Shown here: positions 12,458-24,326 of the stretch, in pieces
Layout of the letters: each line of letters begins with the position of its first letter
Numbering within the stretch: position 1 is the first letter of the stretch
NCBI RefSeq assembly: GCF_030848805.1
Contig: NC_092363.1
Location: 3,348,001-3,412,000 of the forward strand
Source of the DNA: Temnothorax longispinosus
Taxonomy: Eukaryota; Arthropoda; Insecta; Hymenoptera; Formicidae
DNA: 64,000 bases
Direction of reading: 5' to 3'
Notes under the pieces: model-generated
The model's database searches: none
What the model was told of the DNA's origin: nothing
Seen by the model: only the letters and a program-made list of their open reading frames with translations
Position numbers and translations under genes: made by a program

Positions 12458-14987
12458 ATGAAGCCGATTGCTCAAACGATATTTTGGATAAGCTTTTTAT
12501 ACATCGCGGCACCAGTAAAAACTGCAAAGATCTTGGTGATTGTTCCAATACCATCCTACAGTCACCAAATTTGTTATCGACCATTATGGATTGCTTTGAG
12601 CCAAAGAGGACACGAAGTCGTCCTTATAACAACAGATCCGATCAATGATCCTAGTTTAACCAATTTGACAGAAATCAACTTCCAATCTAACTACCAGATA
12701 ATGAAATTAAATTTCGCCAAAAACATTATAGCGGGGACTCATGCGTGGTTAAGTACATCACGCACACAAATATGGCCTTTGAGTGGAGATACAGCAGAAA
12801 ACATTTTTAAGCATCCAAAAGTCCGTAAGATGTATGCACCGGATAGTGATGAAAAATTCGACTTAGTAATTGTAGAAACTGTAAAAATACCTAGCTTCTA
12901 TGCCTTGGCGCATAGATTTAATGCACCTCTCATAGGTAAGAATAATGATATATATGAAATTATTTTACAAATGTTTCATTTAAAATTCATTGTATATATT
13001 AGCGAAAACATTGAAGAAAGCCATAAATTATTTCAATTTAAAAAATTTTTAATATCCTGTACCTTCGTACACTTATTAAACCCCGTATTACTTTACTTAT
13101 TTATATTCTATTTAAATAAGTTTTATGTCCATAAAATTAGTTAAAAAATATAATGTCATTATCCACATGGTTTAATGTAAAAATATTTCTTATTCTCTTT
13201 GCATCATCATTATATAATCCAAAGAAATATAAAAGTTATATAAAATATAAACGTGAAAATTAGCCTGATTATTTTTCATGTATCTTGACATGTGCGTTTA
13301 TAACAATATTATTTACACAATTTTCTAAACTCAAATCTTGTTTAAATTGGTCACGTTTACACAACTTATTCTATATTTATTTACAGGTGTGTCATCATTT
13401 GGATTGCGTAATACACTTTATTATCTAATTGGTGCACCTGTTCTGTCATCACATCCTTCGAATTGGGAAATGGGAGATGACACCGGTTTAAATCTGTCAT
13501 TGTGGCGAAGGATAAAAAATTTTATTCGTCAGTGGTATCACATATATTGCTCAATAAATTATTTTTACCCTAAACAGCAAGCGATAGCAGAAAAATATCT
13601 CGGAAAAAATATACCAGACATAAGAGATATGGAAAGAAACATGAGTCTTGTTTTCCACGGTCAACAAGAAGCTCTCTCGTTTGTTAAACCAACAATGCCT
13701 AATATTGGAGTACTTGGAAATTTTCATATTTCAAAAAAACCCGCGGCTTTATCGAAGGTAATCAATGCTTTCAAACGTTTCAAACTATGTATATTCTTAA
13801 AAATTTATTGTTAAAAAAATTATACATTTTATTTGCTTCATGTTGAAAATCAATTTCCATATGTACAATATATTTTATCTCCTCAAATGTAGTATATAAA
13901 TTAAATAATTATTTCGTTTCAGGACTTGAAAGAATTTATAGCAGATGCACCGAATGGATTTATCTATATGAGTCTAGGCACAAATGTCATAATATCAATC
14001 TTTCCAGAGCATATACGAAACGCATTTCGAGATGTATTTGCAAGTTTGCCATACAAAGTTGTATGGAAATATGACAGCGAATTGCCAAATAAACCTGACA
14101 ATATTTATACCGCTAAATGGATTCCTCAACAGAGCATTCTCGGTAAATATATAGTGCCATAATTTAATCAGATTAATAAAAATATATGTTTATACGTATC
14201 TCTTCATTAGCCATTTTGCTCCATTTTTTATTTTGCAGCTCATCCAAACATTAAATTATTCATATATCAAGGTGGACTTCAAAGTACAGGAGAAGCCGTT
14301 TATTATACAGTACCACTTTTAGGATTACCAATAGTAGCTGATCAGTATACTCAAGTTAACAAAATGGTATCTTTAGGAGTTGCGAAACGTTTAAATATTA
14401 TGGATATATCAAGAGAAAATTTGAACGCATCCATAATAGATATATTGACCGATAAAAGGTAATTATTTTTTTTACATAAGCATTCTCTTGTGTTATGTCA
14501 TTAATTATTTTTTTTTAAATCTAATTATCTTAGAGAAATGTCTAATTTTCTACGCAACATTATATCTTACACATACAAAATTCTCATATAATTATAATTA
14601 AAATGCAATTGTAAAGTAATGCATTTTCTTTCAAATAAGATATACTATTTTTCTTCTTGATCTTTTTATATAAAATTAATACTTTTCTCTAGATATAAAG
14701 AAAGAATGCTCGAAATTAAAGCACTAAATGAAGATAAACCTTATGATCCTTTGGAGCATGTAATTTGGTGGATTGAATTCGTCATTCGTCATAAAGGTGC
14801 TTCTCATCTTCGTAGCAGTATCGCTTATGAACTTTGGTATCAAAAATACGAAATGGACGTTATAGCAATTTTATCAATTGCCATATTTGTAACGTTATTT
14901 TGTACACTAATAATTATTTATAAATCGTTAAAAATGATATTTAATCTTATAGAAATGTCAGTAGTTACTAAAAAAAAGATTAATTAA
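12458..14987 (+). CDS. UDP-glycosyltransferase, array copy 1
   Basis: Family 1 UDP-glycosyltransferase, which moves a sugar from a UDP-sugar to small lipophilic acceptors in the ER lumen. Exons: 12,458-12,935; 13,387-13,757; 13,923-14,142; 14,239-14,458; 14,693-14,987. All introns are GT-AG, and the joined frame is 527 residues, the usual size. Residues 1-23 look like a signal peptide. His36 (in PSYSHQ) fits the catalytic base. The UDP-binding signature runs from WIPQQ (349-353) through AHPN and YQGG to VADQ (389-392). A membrane helix lies at about 486-506, followed by a cytosolic tail ending KKIN, a dilysine ER-retention pattern. Unlike its sisters it has STGEA where they have STEEA in the signature. 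AATAAA signals occur at 15,173 and 15,347. The acceptor substrate cannot be told from sequence. Confidence 0.93.
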
Positions 14988-15471
14988 CTTTTAATACGCA
15001 CAGCATAATTATATTAACAAAGGAATTAAATATCAAGAAATTATTTAAATATTCATATCTCATGCAATAAGAGTTTAATAGATTAAATATCAGATTTTAG
15101 TATTTATATCTACAAACAATCAGACATGGTTTCCAAAACTCGAAAATTAAAAAACAAAATTTATTTAAACAGAATAAAAAACATGATGGTAGCCAGTGAG
15201 TTACTCATTTGTTAAGATATTTTTAATGCCACTTTGATTTATCGCAAGGATTTTCTTGTTTTATCCAATGTTTGTTATAACAATTATTATAAATCGCTGC
15301 ATAATAGAAGTGTTAGTATAAGAATTTAAAATATTTACTGTACATAAATAAAAAAACATTGTATTTTCTTGTAGAATACAAACAAATCGTACCTATAATT
15401 TTATATTTCTTATTGTTACTTTACTTTGTTTTAAGTATACTTAATAATACATACACACATACATATATGTA
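14988..15471 (+). other. 3' flank of UGT copy 1
   Basis: AT-rich sequence shared with the 3' flanks of copies 2-4 and with the sequence after the orphan exon at 51,939. It contains candidate AATAAA signals. At about 15,308 it keeps the uninterrupted form of the site that holds nested inverted-repeat elements after copies 3 and 4. Confidence 0.7.
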
Positions 15472-15473
15472 TA

Positions 15474-16354
15474 GGGAAGACCGGGGAAAACTCGATACAA
15501 ATTTTTCAAAGGTAATTTTCAACAATTAATTAAAATTTTCAAGCAAATTCAATGGCACACATTTAAAGAGTGTTTCTTGAGGTACAAAATTGCTTAATGA
15601 AGTTTTGCTGAACGTCGCTTTGTTTTGTTCCCAAGAAAGAAAAAGTTACGCGAAGAAAAATTTTCAAATTGAAAAATGCTGGGCAAACTCGACACTTTGC
15701 TTGATCGACACAATTTGATCTGAAACTTATTCTTTATTGTCTGAAAATAAAAATGCATTGTTTATCGCGTATTTAGAAAGTACAAAAATTCGGAATAAAA
15801 TAGAGCAATCATTGGAAATGATGAGAAAATTATTCAACTTTTAATTATCTTCATCTAAACTCATGTCTGAAAAAAAATTAATGCAGGTAAACTCGCGATC
15901 GGACGTTAGCATACATTTGTCATGAGCCATACGGCTGCATGACAAGCATTGTTTGTTATTGATGGGAGCCGATGAAACAACGTGGTGTCGACTTTGCCCC
16001 GAACGTCGTTTTTCACTTTTGTCACTCCAAAAACATAAAAATTTTGAAAATATACAAAAACTATTATCGGATTCGTATAGAGCATCGAATTTCCCATCAA
16101 AATCACTTATCGGTAGATTCGTAAGAGTAAAGCTCGATGAAAAAGTAAAAATTTTCGAGAGATCAGAAAAATTACTTTTCACCATCAAAAACGCTTATGT
16201 CGCGCTAAAAATTACACCATAACTCAGAATGTCACCAAATTTCGCACATAAAGACGCATTTACAGTAGAAAAGGCAAGTTTCTACGATAAATTTAAATTG
16301 GCAAAAAGCCTAGTGTCAAGTTTGCCCCGGTGTCGAGTTTCCCCCGGTCTCCCC
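15474..16354 (-). mobile_element. TA-flanked DNA transposon with decayed coding remnant
   Basis: An 881-bp element. It starts GGGAAGACCGGGGAAAACTC and ends with the inverted form (GAGTTTCCCCCGGTCTCCCC), with TA on each side. Empty versions of the site exist at about 35,387 and 52,535. On the minus strand, 16,188-15,841 stays open for 115 codons and ends with a Cys/His cluster (CLSCSRMAHDKC, then FTC), reminiscent of the zinc-binding tail seen on some insect pogo/Tigger-like transposases. The family assignment is tentative; the DDE domain is absent. A truncated copy is at 22,192-22,663. Confidence 0.6.
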
Positions 16355-16386
16355 TATTGTATATATATTTATGAAAGCGATAGGTA

Positions 16387-17350
16387 TGTTGTGAACTTTA
16401 TTCTCGGGAATCACACAAGCGTATCAATAGCTCTCACGGTCTCTGCGCTACTGCCCTTGTCCCCGGGCGAACCCCAGTCCTCACTCCTATCATGAGCTCG
16501 CGCTCGTCTTGTGTCTACAATCGATGCTCCGGATGTATTCCTTGTATTTTTTCAGGACACGATATATTAATTGTTAACTAATATATATACATATTTGTTT
16601 GGTAACGAGTCAAAAGCCCCTTGCACAATGCTAGACGATATAGCGATAACGATAGCGATAGCTATAACGATAGCGATAGCGATAACTATAACGACAAAAT
16701 TTTCAGTCTAGCGGAAGCCATGTATCAATGCTGTAGTTTTGTCGACAATTTGGTCGCTATCGCTATAGTTATCCGCTATCGCTATCGCCTAGCATTGTGC
16801 AAGGAGCTTTATCCCGCTAGTGATTACGATTTTAAATAAGACGTCTTCTAATCAAAACATTTACGAGATAATATATAAGAACAGGGTAGAATTCTCTCCG
16901 TCAGTAGGAAGCCAAAACGCCCGAGAAGAGTATCGAGATAGTCCTGAGGACGAGCGATACGACGGAGTCGATCCGACGAAGAGCGAAGCGTCCGTTCCTA
17001 CATTGTTCATCATTCCGCGAAATAAAGTAAGTAACATTAAAATACTCGTAATATTAGTACAATTTATTAAAAAGCCATCCTACCACATTTTATTTTATAT
17101 ATTTTTTCCTTTTATTGGTTTTATGTGCTTGACGATATACATTTTCAATTATTCGAATAAAGATAAGGATTCAATTTGATCGCTGCTACATTCTAATATT
17201 TTTTACTGTACAAATTAATTAAAAAATTTATGTTATTTACTACTAAAGTTTTATTTTCCGTAAACTGAGACGGTCGACGTAAAGAAAGTTTAATTCGATG
17301 ACAGAATTTACTTTAGGCTTATAATTTGTGCGTAATTGTCGGAAATCGTC
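16387..17350 (+). repeat. Composite repeat, complete copy
   Basis: It has three parts in order: a moderately GC-rich segment matching 11,028-11,230, a foldback made of GATAGC-type repeats (16,605-16,815), and a segment matching 39,910-40,475 (including GAGTATCGAGATAGTCCTG and GGAGTCGATCCGACGAAGAG). Short open frames are present but match nothing I recognise. It could be a remnant of a retroelement, but I see neither LTR borders nor a reverse transcriptase. Confidence 0.55.
16605..16815. repeat. Foldback of AGCGAT-type repeats
   Basis: The left arm (CCCCTTGCACAATGCTAG, then GATAGC-like units) and the right arm (TATCGC units, then CTAGCATTGTGCAAGG) are reverse complements around a central spacer at about 16,700-16,745. 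The left arm alone is at 11,300-11,372 and the right arm alone at 39,865-39,912. Confidence 0.75.
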
Positions 17351-17351
17351 T

Positions 17352-17478
17352 AATATTTTTTTCTTACACCTAAAGAGTGTAGCTACATTATGAAGCAGTA
17401 TACGATATTATAAAATATTGCTAACATTTTTTTAAAAATCAGTATTTGAAAAGTGTGACAACTAACCCCGGTCTCCCC
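17352..17478 (+). mobile_element. Right end of the TA-flanked DNA transposon
   Basis: It ends GTGTGACAACTAACCCCGGT then CTCCCC, the inverted form of the left end at 11,760, and is followed by TA at 17,479-17,480. The flank after this TA continues as in the uninterrupted duplicon at 35,754. Confidence 0.6.
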
Positions 17479-17480
17479 TA

Positions 17481-19095
17481 TTACTTGATATATTTTATCA
17501 ACGCCCCATTTCATATTTTATCAAATAGATTCTTTTAGTTCAACTTGAAAATTATAACTAAAAAACATTCGTTTTCGTAACTTCCTTATAAGATATTGTA
17601 CACTTTGGCGGATTCTTTTTCTTACATCATATCAATAATTTCGAAGTTTTCTCTATCGGAAAAATATAACGAAATAAATGGTTAACGTAATGTAACTAAT
17701 TTCATATATGCTATTATTTTATGATCTTATTAAAAAGTCAAACATCTTTCTTTAAAGTCATAATTATCTTTAATTAACACGCTTTTGCTGGAGTTGCATT
17801 AGTAGACTTCCTTACAAACTATTATTCCGCGTTACAACGACAAGCAACAACCAGATTTCACTTTCTTGCGGTACAAAGAAAAACAAAGCCTGGTCCACGT
17901 GGTCAGATAGAGAAATAGACAATGTGTAAAAAGATGAGGACGAGGGACAAAAGAAACGAACTTCCACAGTTTCGGTCCATCTATTCCGCAAGGTTTTACA
18001 ATCTATTACGGTCCGTCGAATATATGTATACGCGCAATGTATACTATCGGTTTCAAACAAATTTCACTTTTCACCCAAACACTTTGACCGTGACACAAAG
18101 TCACGTACTGGTAGAAAAGCGTAAGAAAATATTCTCTTTCTTAATTGTCATAATATAGAATCCAATACCATGGCACATGAACATTTTCTTTTTATATACG
18201 TAAAATCGTATTTGAACAGCCGTATGTATAATTGTATATCCACACAGCGAGATTACTAATAAACTGTAGATTATATAGATAACGTTATATTAAATATTTA
18301 TAATTACTAAATATATCAACTATCAACATTGCTAATACATTTAGATTTATTAATTATTAATAATACATTTTGAATGTGTATTCTAAATGTAAATGCAAGC
18401 TTCAATAAGGCCCGTATTTATAATCGTGTCTGTTGAAAACTCACCTGAAGTGAGTTTTGAGTCGTGATGATACGCTCTTGAGATGAAATTTGAATAACGA
18501 TTATAAATACAGGCCTAAGTCTTTTAAGTAGTGCATGATTTACTTAAAACTTTCATACTGATAATCAGATGAGTATATTTGTATAATTTAAATATATTTT
18601 TGCGCGCAGTTGCACGTCATAAAATGTGTAAAAATCGCTGAAACTGTTATTACATACTTTTAATACGTACTTGATATGTAAATTGATACGTACTTGATAT
18701 ATAGATAAGAAACAACTTCGTACTAATAATTAATTATTTCATCTATTTTGGGAAAACAAATAAGATCTGCTTTTTAGCTAAACTACTGTATACTACTCTG
18801 TACTCAAGTGAACTCTGTACTTATAGTAAAATAAGTATATTTAATATTTAGCAAAAGCAAGAAGAGAAGTTTTCGTGCAGTCTAGTCCAGCAATAAAAAA
18901 CCTATTTGCGGAATGGATTATTTGCTATAGATATCAAATATGCACTTTTGAAAATCAGCGCATTGCAATATTGCTCAAAATTTAACAAATATTTCGTGTG
19001 TACAAATCATTATTCATTATTAATAAAGAAATATGTGAACTTTATACGAATAAAAAAATAGAACAATTATACAAATAAGAACGAATATTTTATTG
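17481..19095 (+). other. 5' flank of UGT copy 2
   Basis: Duplicon sequence shared with the flanks of copies 3, 5 and 6. A conserved block at about 18,603-18,630 (GCGCGCAGTTGCACGTCAT) lies some 530 bp before the start codon. Another at about 18,776-18,826 (CTAAACTACTGTATACTACT) is also shared. A minus-strand open frame at 17,812-18,060 recurs in the other flanks but changes length and reading from copy to copy, so I do not call it a gene. Confidence 0.6.
18408..18516. mobile_element. Short inverted-repeat element (MITE) in the UGT flank
   Basis: A 109-bp segment with termini AGGCCCGTATTTATAATCGT and the inverted ACGATTATAAATACAGGCCT. Related copies occupy the same place before copy 3 (about 25,170-25,275), copy 5 (about 36,664-37,110, with a larger interior) and copy 6 (about 42,045-42,157). 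Confidence 0.65.
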
Positions 19096-19115
19096 AATTA
19101 TCATCAATGATAATT
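19096..19115. promoter_or_regulatory. GATA-type palindromic box, UGT copy 2
   Basis: Same place and form as the box before copy 1, but with one central change (TCATCAATGA instead of TCATCGATGA). Both GATA half-sites are kept. Confidence 0.45.
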
Positions 19116-19150
19116 AAGTTTACTATGCTCTGCTTATTATTGACAGTAAA

Positions 19151-21700
19151 ATGAAGCCGATTACTGAAACGATATTTTGGATAAGCTTTTTATACATCGC
19201 GGCACCAGTAAAAACTGCAAGAATCTTGGCGATTATTCCAATACCATCCTACAGTCACCAAATTTGTTATCATTCATTATGGATCGCTTTGAGCCAAAGA
19301 GGACACGAAGTCGTCCTTATGACAACAGATCCGATCAATGATCCCAGTTTGACAAATTTGACAGAAATCAACTTCCAATCTAACTACCAGATAACGAAAA
19401 AGTTAAACTTCGCCAAAAACGTTATGGCGGGGACTCATGCGTGGTTAAGGATATCACGAACACAATTATGGCCTCTGTTTGGAGACTTAACAGAAAACAT
19501 GTTTAAGCATCCAAAAGTACGTAAGATGTATGCACCGGATAGTGATGAAAAATTCGACTTAGTAATTGTAGAAACTATAAAAATACCTAGTTTCTATGCC
19601 TTGGCGCATAGATTTAATGCACCTCTCATAGGTAAGAATAATGATATATATATGAAATTATTTTACAAATCTTTCATTTAAAATTCATTTTATATTAGCG
19701 AAAACATTGAAGAAAGTCATAAATTATTTCAACTTTAAAATTTTTAATATCCTATACTTTCGTATACTTATTAAACCCCATATTATTTAACTTATTTACT
19801 TTATTTATTTATATTCTATTTAAATAAGTTTTATGTCCATAAAATTAATTAAAAAATATAATGTCATTATCCACCTGATTATACCTGTCAAGATATTTCT
19901 TATTCTTTTTGTGTCATTATTATATAATCCAAAGAAACAAAAGTTATAAAAATAAACGTGAAAATTAGCCTGATTATTTTTTATGTTTCTTGACATGTGC
20001 GAGTATGTTTATAATGATATTATTTACACAATTTTCTAAACTCAAATCTTGTTTAAATTAATCACGTTTACAAAAATTATTCTATATTTATTTTCAGGTG
20101 TGTCATCATTAGGACTGCGTAATATAGATTATTATCTACTCGGTGCACCTGTTCTGTCATCACATCCTTCGGTTTGGGAAATAGAAGATGACACCGGTTT
20201 AAATTTGTCATTGTGGCGGAGGATAAAGAATTTTATTCGTCAGTGGTATCACATATATTGCTCAATAAATTATTATTACCCTAAACAGCAAGCGATAGCA
20301 GAAAAATATCTCGGAAAAAATATACCAGACATAAGAGATATGGAAAGAAACATGAGTCTTGTTATCCACAGTCAACAAGAAGCTCTCTCGTTTGTTAGAC
20401 CGACAATGCCTAATGTTTTAGTATTTGGAAATTTTCATATTTCAAAAAAACCCGCGGCTTTACCGAAGGTAATAATCATTTCTTTCAAACGTTCCAAACT
20501 ATGTACATTCTTAAAAATTCGTTGATTAAAAAATTATACATTTTATTTGCTTTATATTTAAAATCTATTTCCATATGTACAATATATTTTATCTTCTCAA
20601 ATGTAGTATATAAATTAAATAATTATTTCGTTTCAGGACTTGAAAGAATTTATAGCAGATGCACCGAATGGATTTATCTATATGAGTCTAGGCACAAATG
20701 TCATGACATCAATGTTTCCAGAGCATATACGAAACGCATTTCGAGATGTATTTGCAAGTTTGCCATACAAAGTTGTATGGAAATATGACAGCGAATTGTC
20801 AAATAAAACTGACAATATCTATACCGCTAAATGGGTTCCTCAACAAAGCATTCTCTGTAAATATATAGTGCCATAATTTAATCAGATTAATAAAAATATA
20901 TGTTTATACGTATCTCTTCATTAGCCATTTCGCTCCGTTTTTCATTTTGCAGCTCATCCAAACATTAAATTATTCATATATCAAGGTGGACATCAAAGTA
21001 CAGAAGAAGCCGTTTATTATACAGTACCACTTTTAGGATTACCAATATTAGCTGATCAGTACACTCAAGTTAACAAAATGGTATCTTTAGGAGTTGCAAA
21101 ACGCTTAAATATTATGGACATATCAAGAGAAAATTTGAACGCATCTATAACAGATATATTGACCGATAAAAGGTAATAATTTTTTTACATAAGCATTCTC
21201 TTGTGTTATGTCATTAATTATTTTCGTAGAAATCTAATTATCTTAGAGAAATGTCTAATTTTCAACGCAACATTACATATTACACCTACAAAATTCACAT
21301 ATAATTATAATCAAAATGCAAGTATAAAGTAATGCATTGTCTTTCATATAAAATATACTAATTTTCTTCATAATCTTTTTATATAAAATTGTTACTTTTC
21401 TCTAGATATAAAGAAAGAATGCTCGAGGTTAAAGCACTAAATGAAGATAAACCTTATGATTCTTTGGAGCATGTAATTTGGTGGATTGAATTCGTCATTC
21501 GTCATAAAGGTGCTTCTCATCTTCGTAGCAGTATCGCTCATGAACTTTGGTATCAAAAATACGAAATGGACGTTATAGCAATTTTATCAATTGCCATATT
21601 TGTAACGTTATTTTGTACACTAATAATTATTTATAAATTGTTAAAAATGATATTTAATCTTATAGAAATATCAGTAGTTACTAAAAAAAAGATTAATTAA
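19151..21700 (+). CDS. UDP-glycosyltransferase, array copy 2
   Basis: ER-membrane UDP-glycosyltransferase with the same plan as copy 1. Exons: 19,151-19,631; 20,098-20,468; 20,637-20,856; 20,953-21,172; 21,406-21,700. The joined frame is open for 528 residues. Signal peptide, PSYSHQ, WVPQQ, YQGGHQSTEEA, DQ, the C-terminal helix and the KKIN tail are all present. The last base of exon 3 is T instead of the G found in the other copies, so the donor reads T|GTAAAT and the junction codon gives Ser rather than Ala (SILSHPN). This slightly weakens the splice donor but leaves the frame intact. It is nearly identical to copies 3 and 4, which indicates recent duplication or gene conversion. Confidence 0.92.
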
Positions 21701-22191
21701 CTTTTAATATGCATAGCATAATTATATTAAAAAAGAAATTAAAATATCAAAAAATTATTTAAATATTCATTTCTTATACAATAAGAGTTTAATAGATTAA
21801 ATATCAGATTTCAGTATTTATATCTACAAACAATCAGACATGGTTTCAAAAACTCGAAAATTAAAAAACAAAATTTATTTAAACAGAATAAAAAACATGA
21901 TGGTAGCCAGTGAGTTACTCATTTGTTAAGATATTTTTAATGCCACTATGATTTATCGCAAGGATTTTCTGGTTTTATCCAATGTTTGTTATAACAATTA
22001 TTATAAATTGCTCCATAATAGAAGTGTTAGTATAAAAATTAAAAATATTTACTGTACATAAATAAAAAAACATTGCATTTTCTTGTAGAATACAAACAAA
22101 TCCTACCTATAATTTTATATTTCTTATTGTTACTTTACTTTGTTTTAAGTATACTCAATAATATATACACACACACATACATATATGTATA
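21701..22191 (+). other. 3' flank of UGT copy 2
   Basis: Matches the 3' flank of copy 1 closely, including the ACACAC/ATATATGTAT stretch at the target of the next transposon. It carries no nested inverted-repeat element at the site used after copies 3 and 4. Confidence 0.65.
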
Positions 22192-22663
22192 GGAGAAACC
22201 GGGGCAAACTCAACACGAATTTTTCAAAAGCAATTTTCAACAATTAATTAAAATTTTCAAACGAATTTAATGGTACACATTTAAAGAGTGTTTCTTGAGG
22301 TACAAAATTGCTTAAGGAAGTTTTGCTGTACGTCGCTTTGTTTTGTCCCCAAGAAAGGAAAAGTTACGCGAAAAAGAAATTTCAAATTGAAAAATGCCGC
22401 GGCCAACTCGACACTTTGCCTGATCGACACAATTTGATCTGGAACTTATTCTTTATAGAAAATGAAAATAAAAATGCATTGTTTATCGCGTATTTAGAAA
22501 ATACATAAATTCGGAATAAAATAGAGCAATCATTGGAAATAATGAGAACAAAAATTGTTGAACTTACAATTATCTTATCTAAATTCATGTCTGAAAAAAA
22601 ATTAATGCAGGTAAACTCGCGATAGGACGTAAGCATACATTTGTCATAAGCCATACGGCTGCA
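22192..22663 (-). mobile_element. Truncated copy of the 881-bp DNA transposon
   Basis: It starts GGAGAAACCGGGGCAAACTC after TA in the same target position as the element at 15,474. It matches that element for about 470 bp and then breaks off at the GCATTAGTTCCGCAGTTC junction into another repeat. The right end is missing. Confidence 0.65.
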
Positions 22664-22714
22664 TTAGTTCCGCAGTTCTGGTCTGAAGCACGACGGGCAC
22701 CCATGTTATTCCAT

Positions 22715-22746
<32 letters not shown>

Positions 22747-23245
22747 TTCGCTGAATGTTCCGTGAAAGATTAATGTGAATTTTATTATTACGACTCTTAT
22801 ATGTATAATACGACACTAACTCAGAAAAGACCACTTCACCATAACGTTTCCATCGTTATTATTGAACCTATCCTCGGATTGTCAGAATTACGAAGCCTCA
22901 ATAATGTCGCGGGGTTACGGAGGTAACTTTCTAAGTACTCTTATGTATTTGACACAGGCATATATAGACATACGTCGTCATTACGAACAAATCGTCCATT
23001 TGTTATGAATTATAGATGGCACAGAGATGGCATAATATTTTACTAAAGACGCATCAATCTATTACAGAAGAGATCATTCAAGTCCGATCATTATTAACAT
23101 GGATATAGAAAAAAGAAAAATATGCGTTATTCATTTACTATATTATTTGACAATCAAATAATAATCTAATTGAAACAAAGCAAGTAAAGTTTATCGCATT
23201 TTTTCTCTTCTGAGTTTTCTATGATTGATTCTTAACTAAATGCGA
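22664..23245 (+). repeat. Segmental repeat with CT microsatellite, copy a
   Basis: About 580 bp matching 40,695-41,310, starting at TAGTTCCGCAGTTCTGG. It contains a (CT)n run at about 22,718-22,748 that is much shorter than in the other copy. No open frame is recognised. Confidence 0.75.
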
Positions 23246-23621
23246 AAAATCATAAATGATCGAAGATGCACGCTGTCGAAAATGCTTGGTATTTAATATG
23301 GCCGTAAGCACATTGATTCAAATATTCCGACATACACATCCGATGTGTAATAGCAATATCAAGATATCGCGTTTTAAAGAGTCTTACACGAGTTACGTTC
23401 TCGTTTCAGTGCACTTGATACATATTCATATACAGTATTACTGATGGCAGTGTGACACATGTCACAAGTTTTTAAATGCATTATAAAAGCATAAAAACAT
23501 AAATTTTAAGAATTATATTAAAAAATATTATTCAGAATTGTTATCGCAATATTACTCCATACAAATATAGTGGGGAGCATACTATAATAGTGGTAAGATA
23601 ATAAGTTCTCTTTTAAAGCTA

Positions 23622-24320
23622 GGGGAGACCGAGGTTTAGAAGTCACACGGGTAAGTTGTCACAAAGTTTATATCTCACTTAATAGATTGAGTGGAATATT
23701 CTTCTTTATAGTGTAAGTTGCTCCTATTGTGTTAGTCGGGTGTACGAAATAGTTCGTTTCAAAAACATCGCATGTGATATTTACGAGCACTTTTTAAAAA
23801 TTGGAGGTCGTGAGTAAATTTTTCTTGCCTCTATTTTTATTGTTCCGTTGGTTTTTGAAATTACTAGTCGTAATTTCTTTTTGGTCATAAGAAATATTAA
23901 AATTTTAGATAATTTTTCCTATATTTAGTTAACTGTCATTGCAACATAGTTTATAAATATAATCTTCTTTGTTCAAAATGACCGTTTAAGATAAGTTGTC
24001 TCAAATGAGATAGGATTCAAAATTTATGAGAATTATTATTCTTTTATTTACTCGAAGTTTATGAAAGTATTACAAAGTTTATGAAAATTTATTAATTTTT
24101 CGTTTAATTCATGCTGCAATATATTATTAAGTTAAATTTACCAAAAACTGGCACTAACTTTAATAAAATATTAAAACAAGAACTATTTGTCGTATGTTTC
24201 CTCTACATGAAAGATACCTGACAATCAATACAGAGTCATGTGACAACCAACCCTTGGTATGGGTAAGTTGTCACATTTGCGCGGTTTTGCTTAGAATTAA
24301 ATAACTTTTTTGTGTATAAA
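23622..24320 (+). mobile_element. Left part of the TA-flanked DNA transposon, copy b
   Basis: It starts GGGGAGACCGAGGTTTAGAA after TA at 23,620-23,621, in the same duplicon position as the left end at 11,760, and shares about 220 bp with it. It then runs further than the copy-1 version. No inverted right end is visible before the duplicon resumes at 24,540, so its 3' side is deleted or overwritten by the MITE. GTTGTCACA-like strings recur at its far side. Confidence 0.5.
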
Positions 24321-24326
24321 TATATA

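Noticed and set aside
16621..16839. Asp/Ser-rich open frame over GATAGC repeats
   Set aside because: It is a translation of simple repeats within a foldback; no coding evidence.
17812..18060. Minus-strand open frame recurring in UGT flanks (also at 24,574-24,792 and 36,107-36,310)
   Set aside because: It recurs only because the flank is duplicated; its length and reading differ between copies, indels break the frame, and no motif is recognisable.
22718..22748. CT-rich run considered as a regulatory GAGA-type site
   Set aside because: It is a plain microsatellite whose length differs strongly from its duplicate at 40,746; no other support for function.
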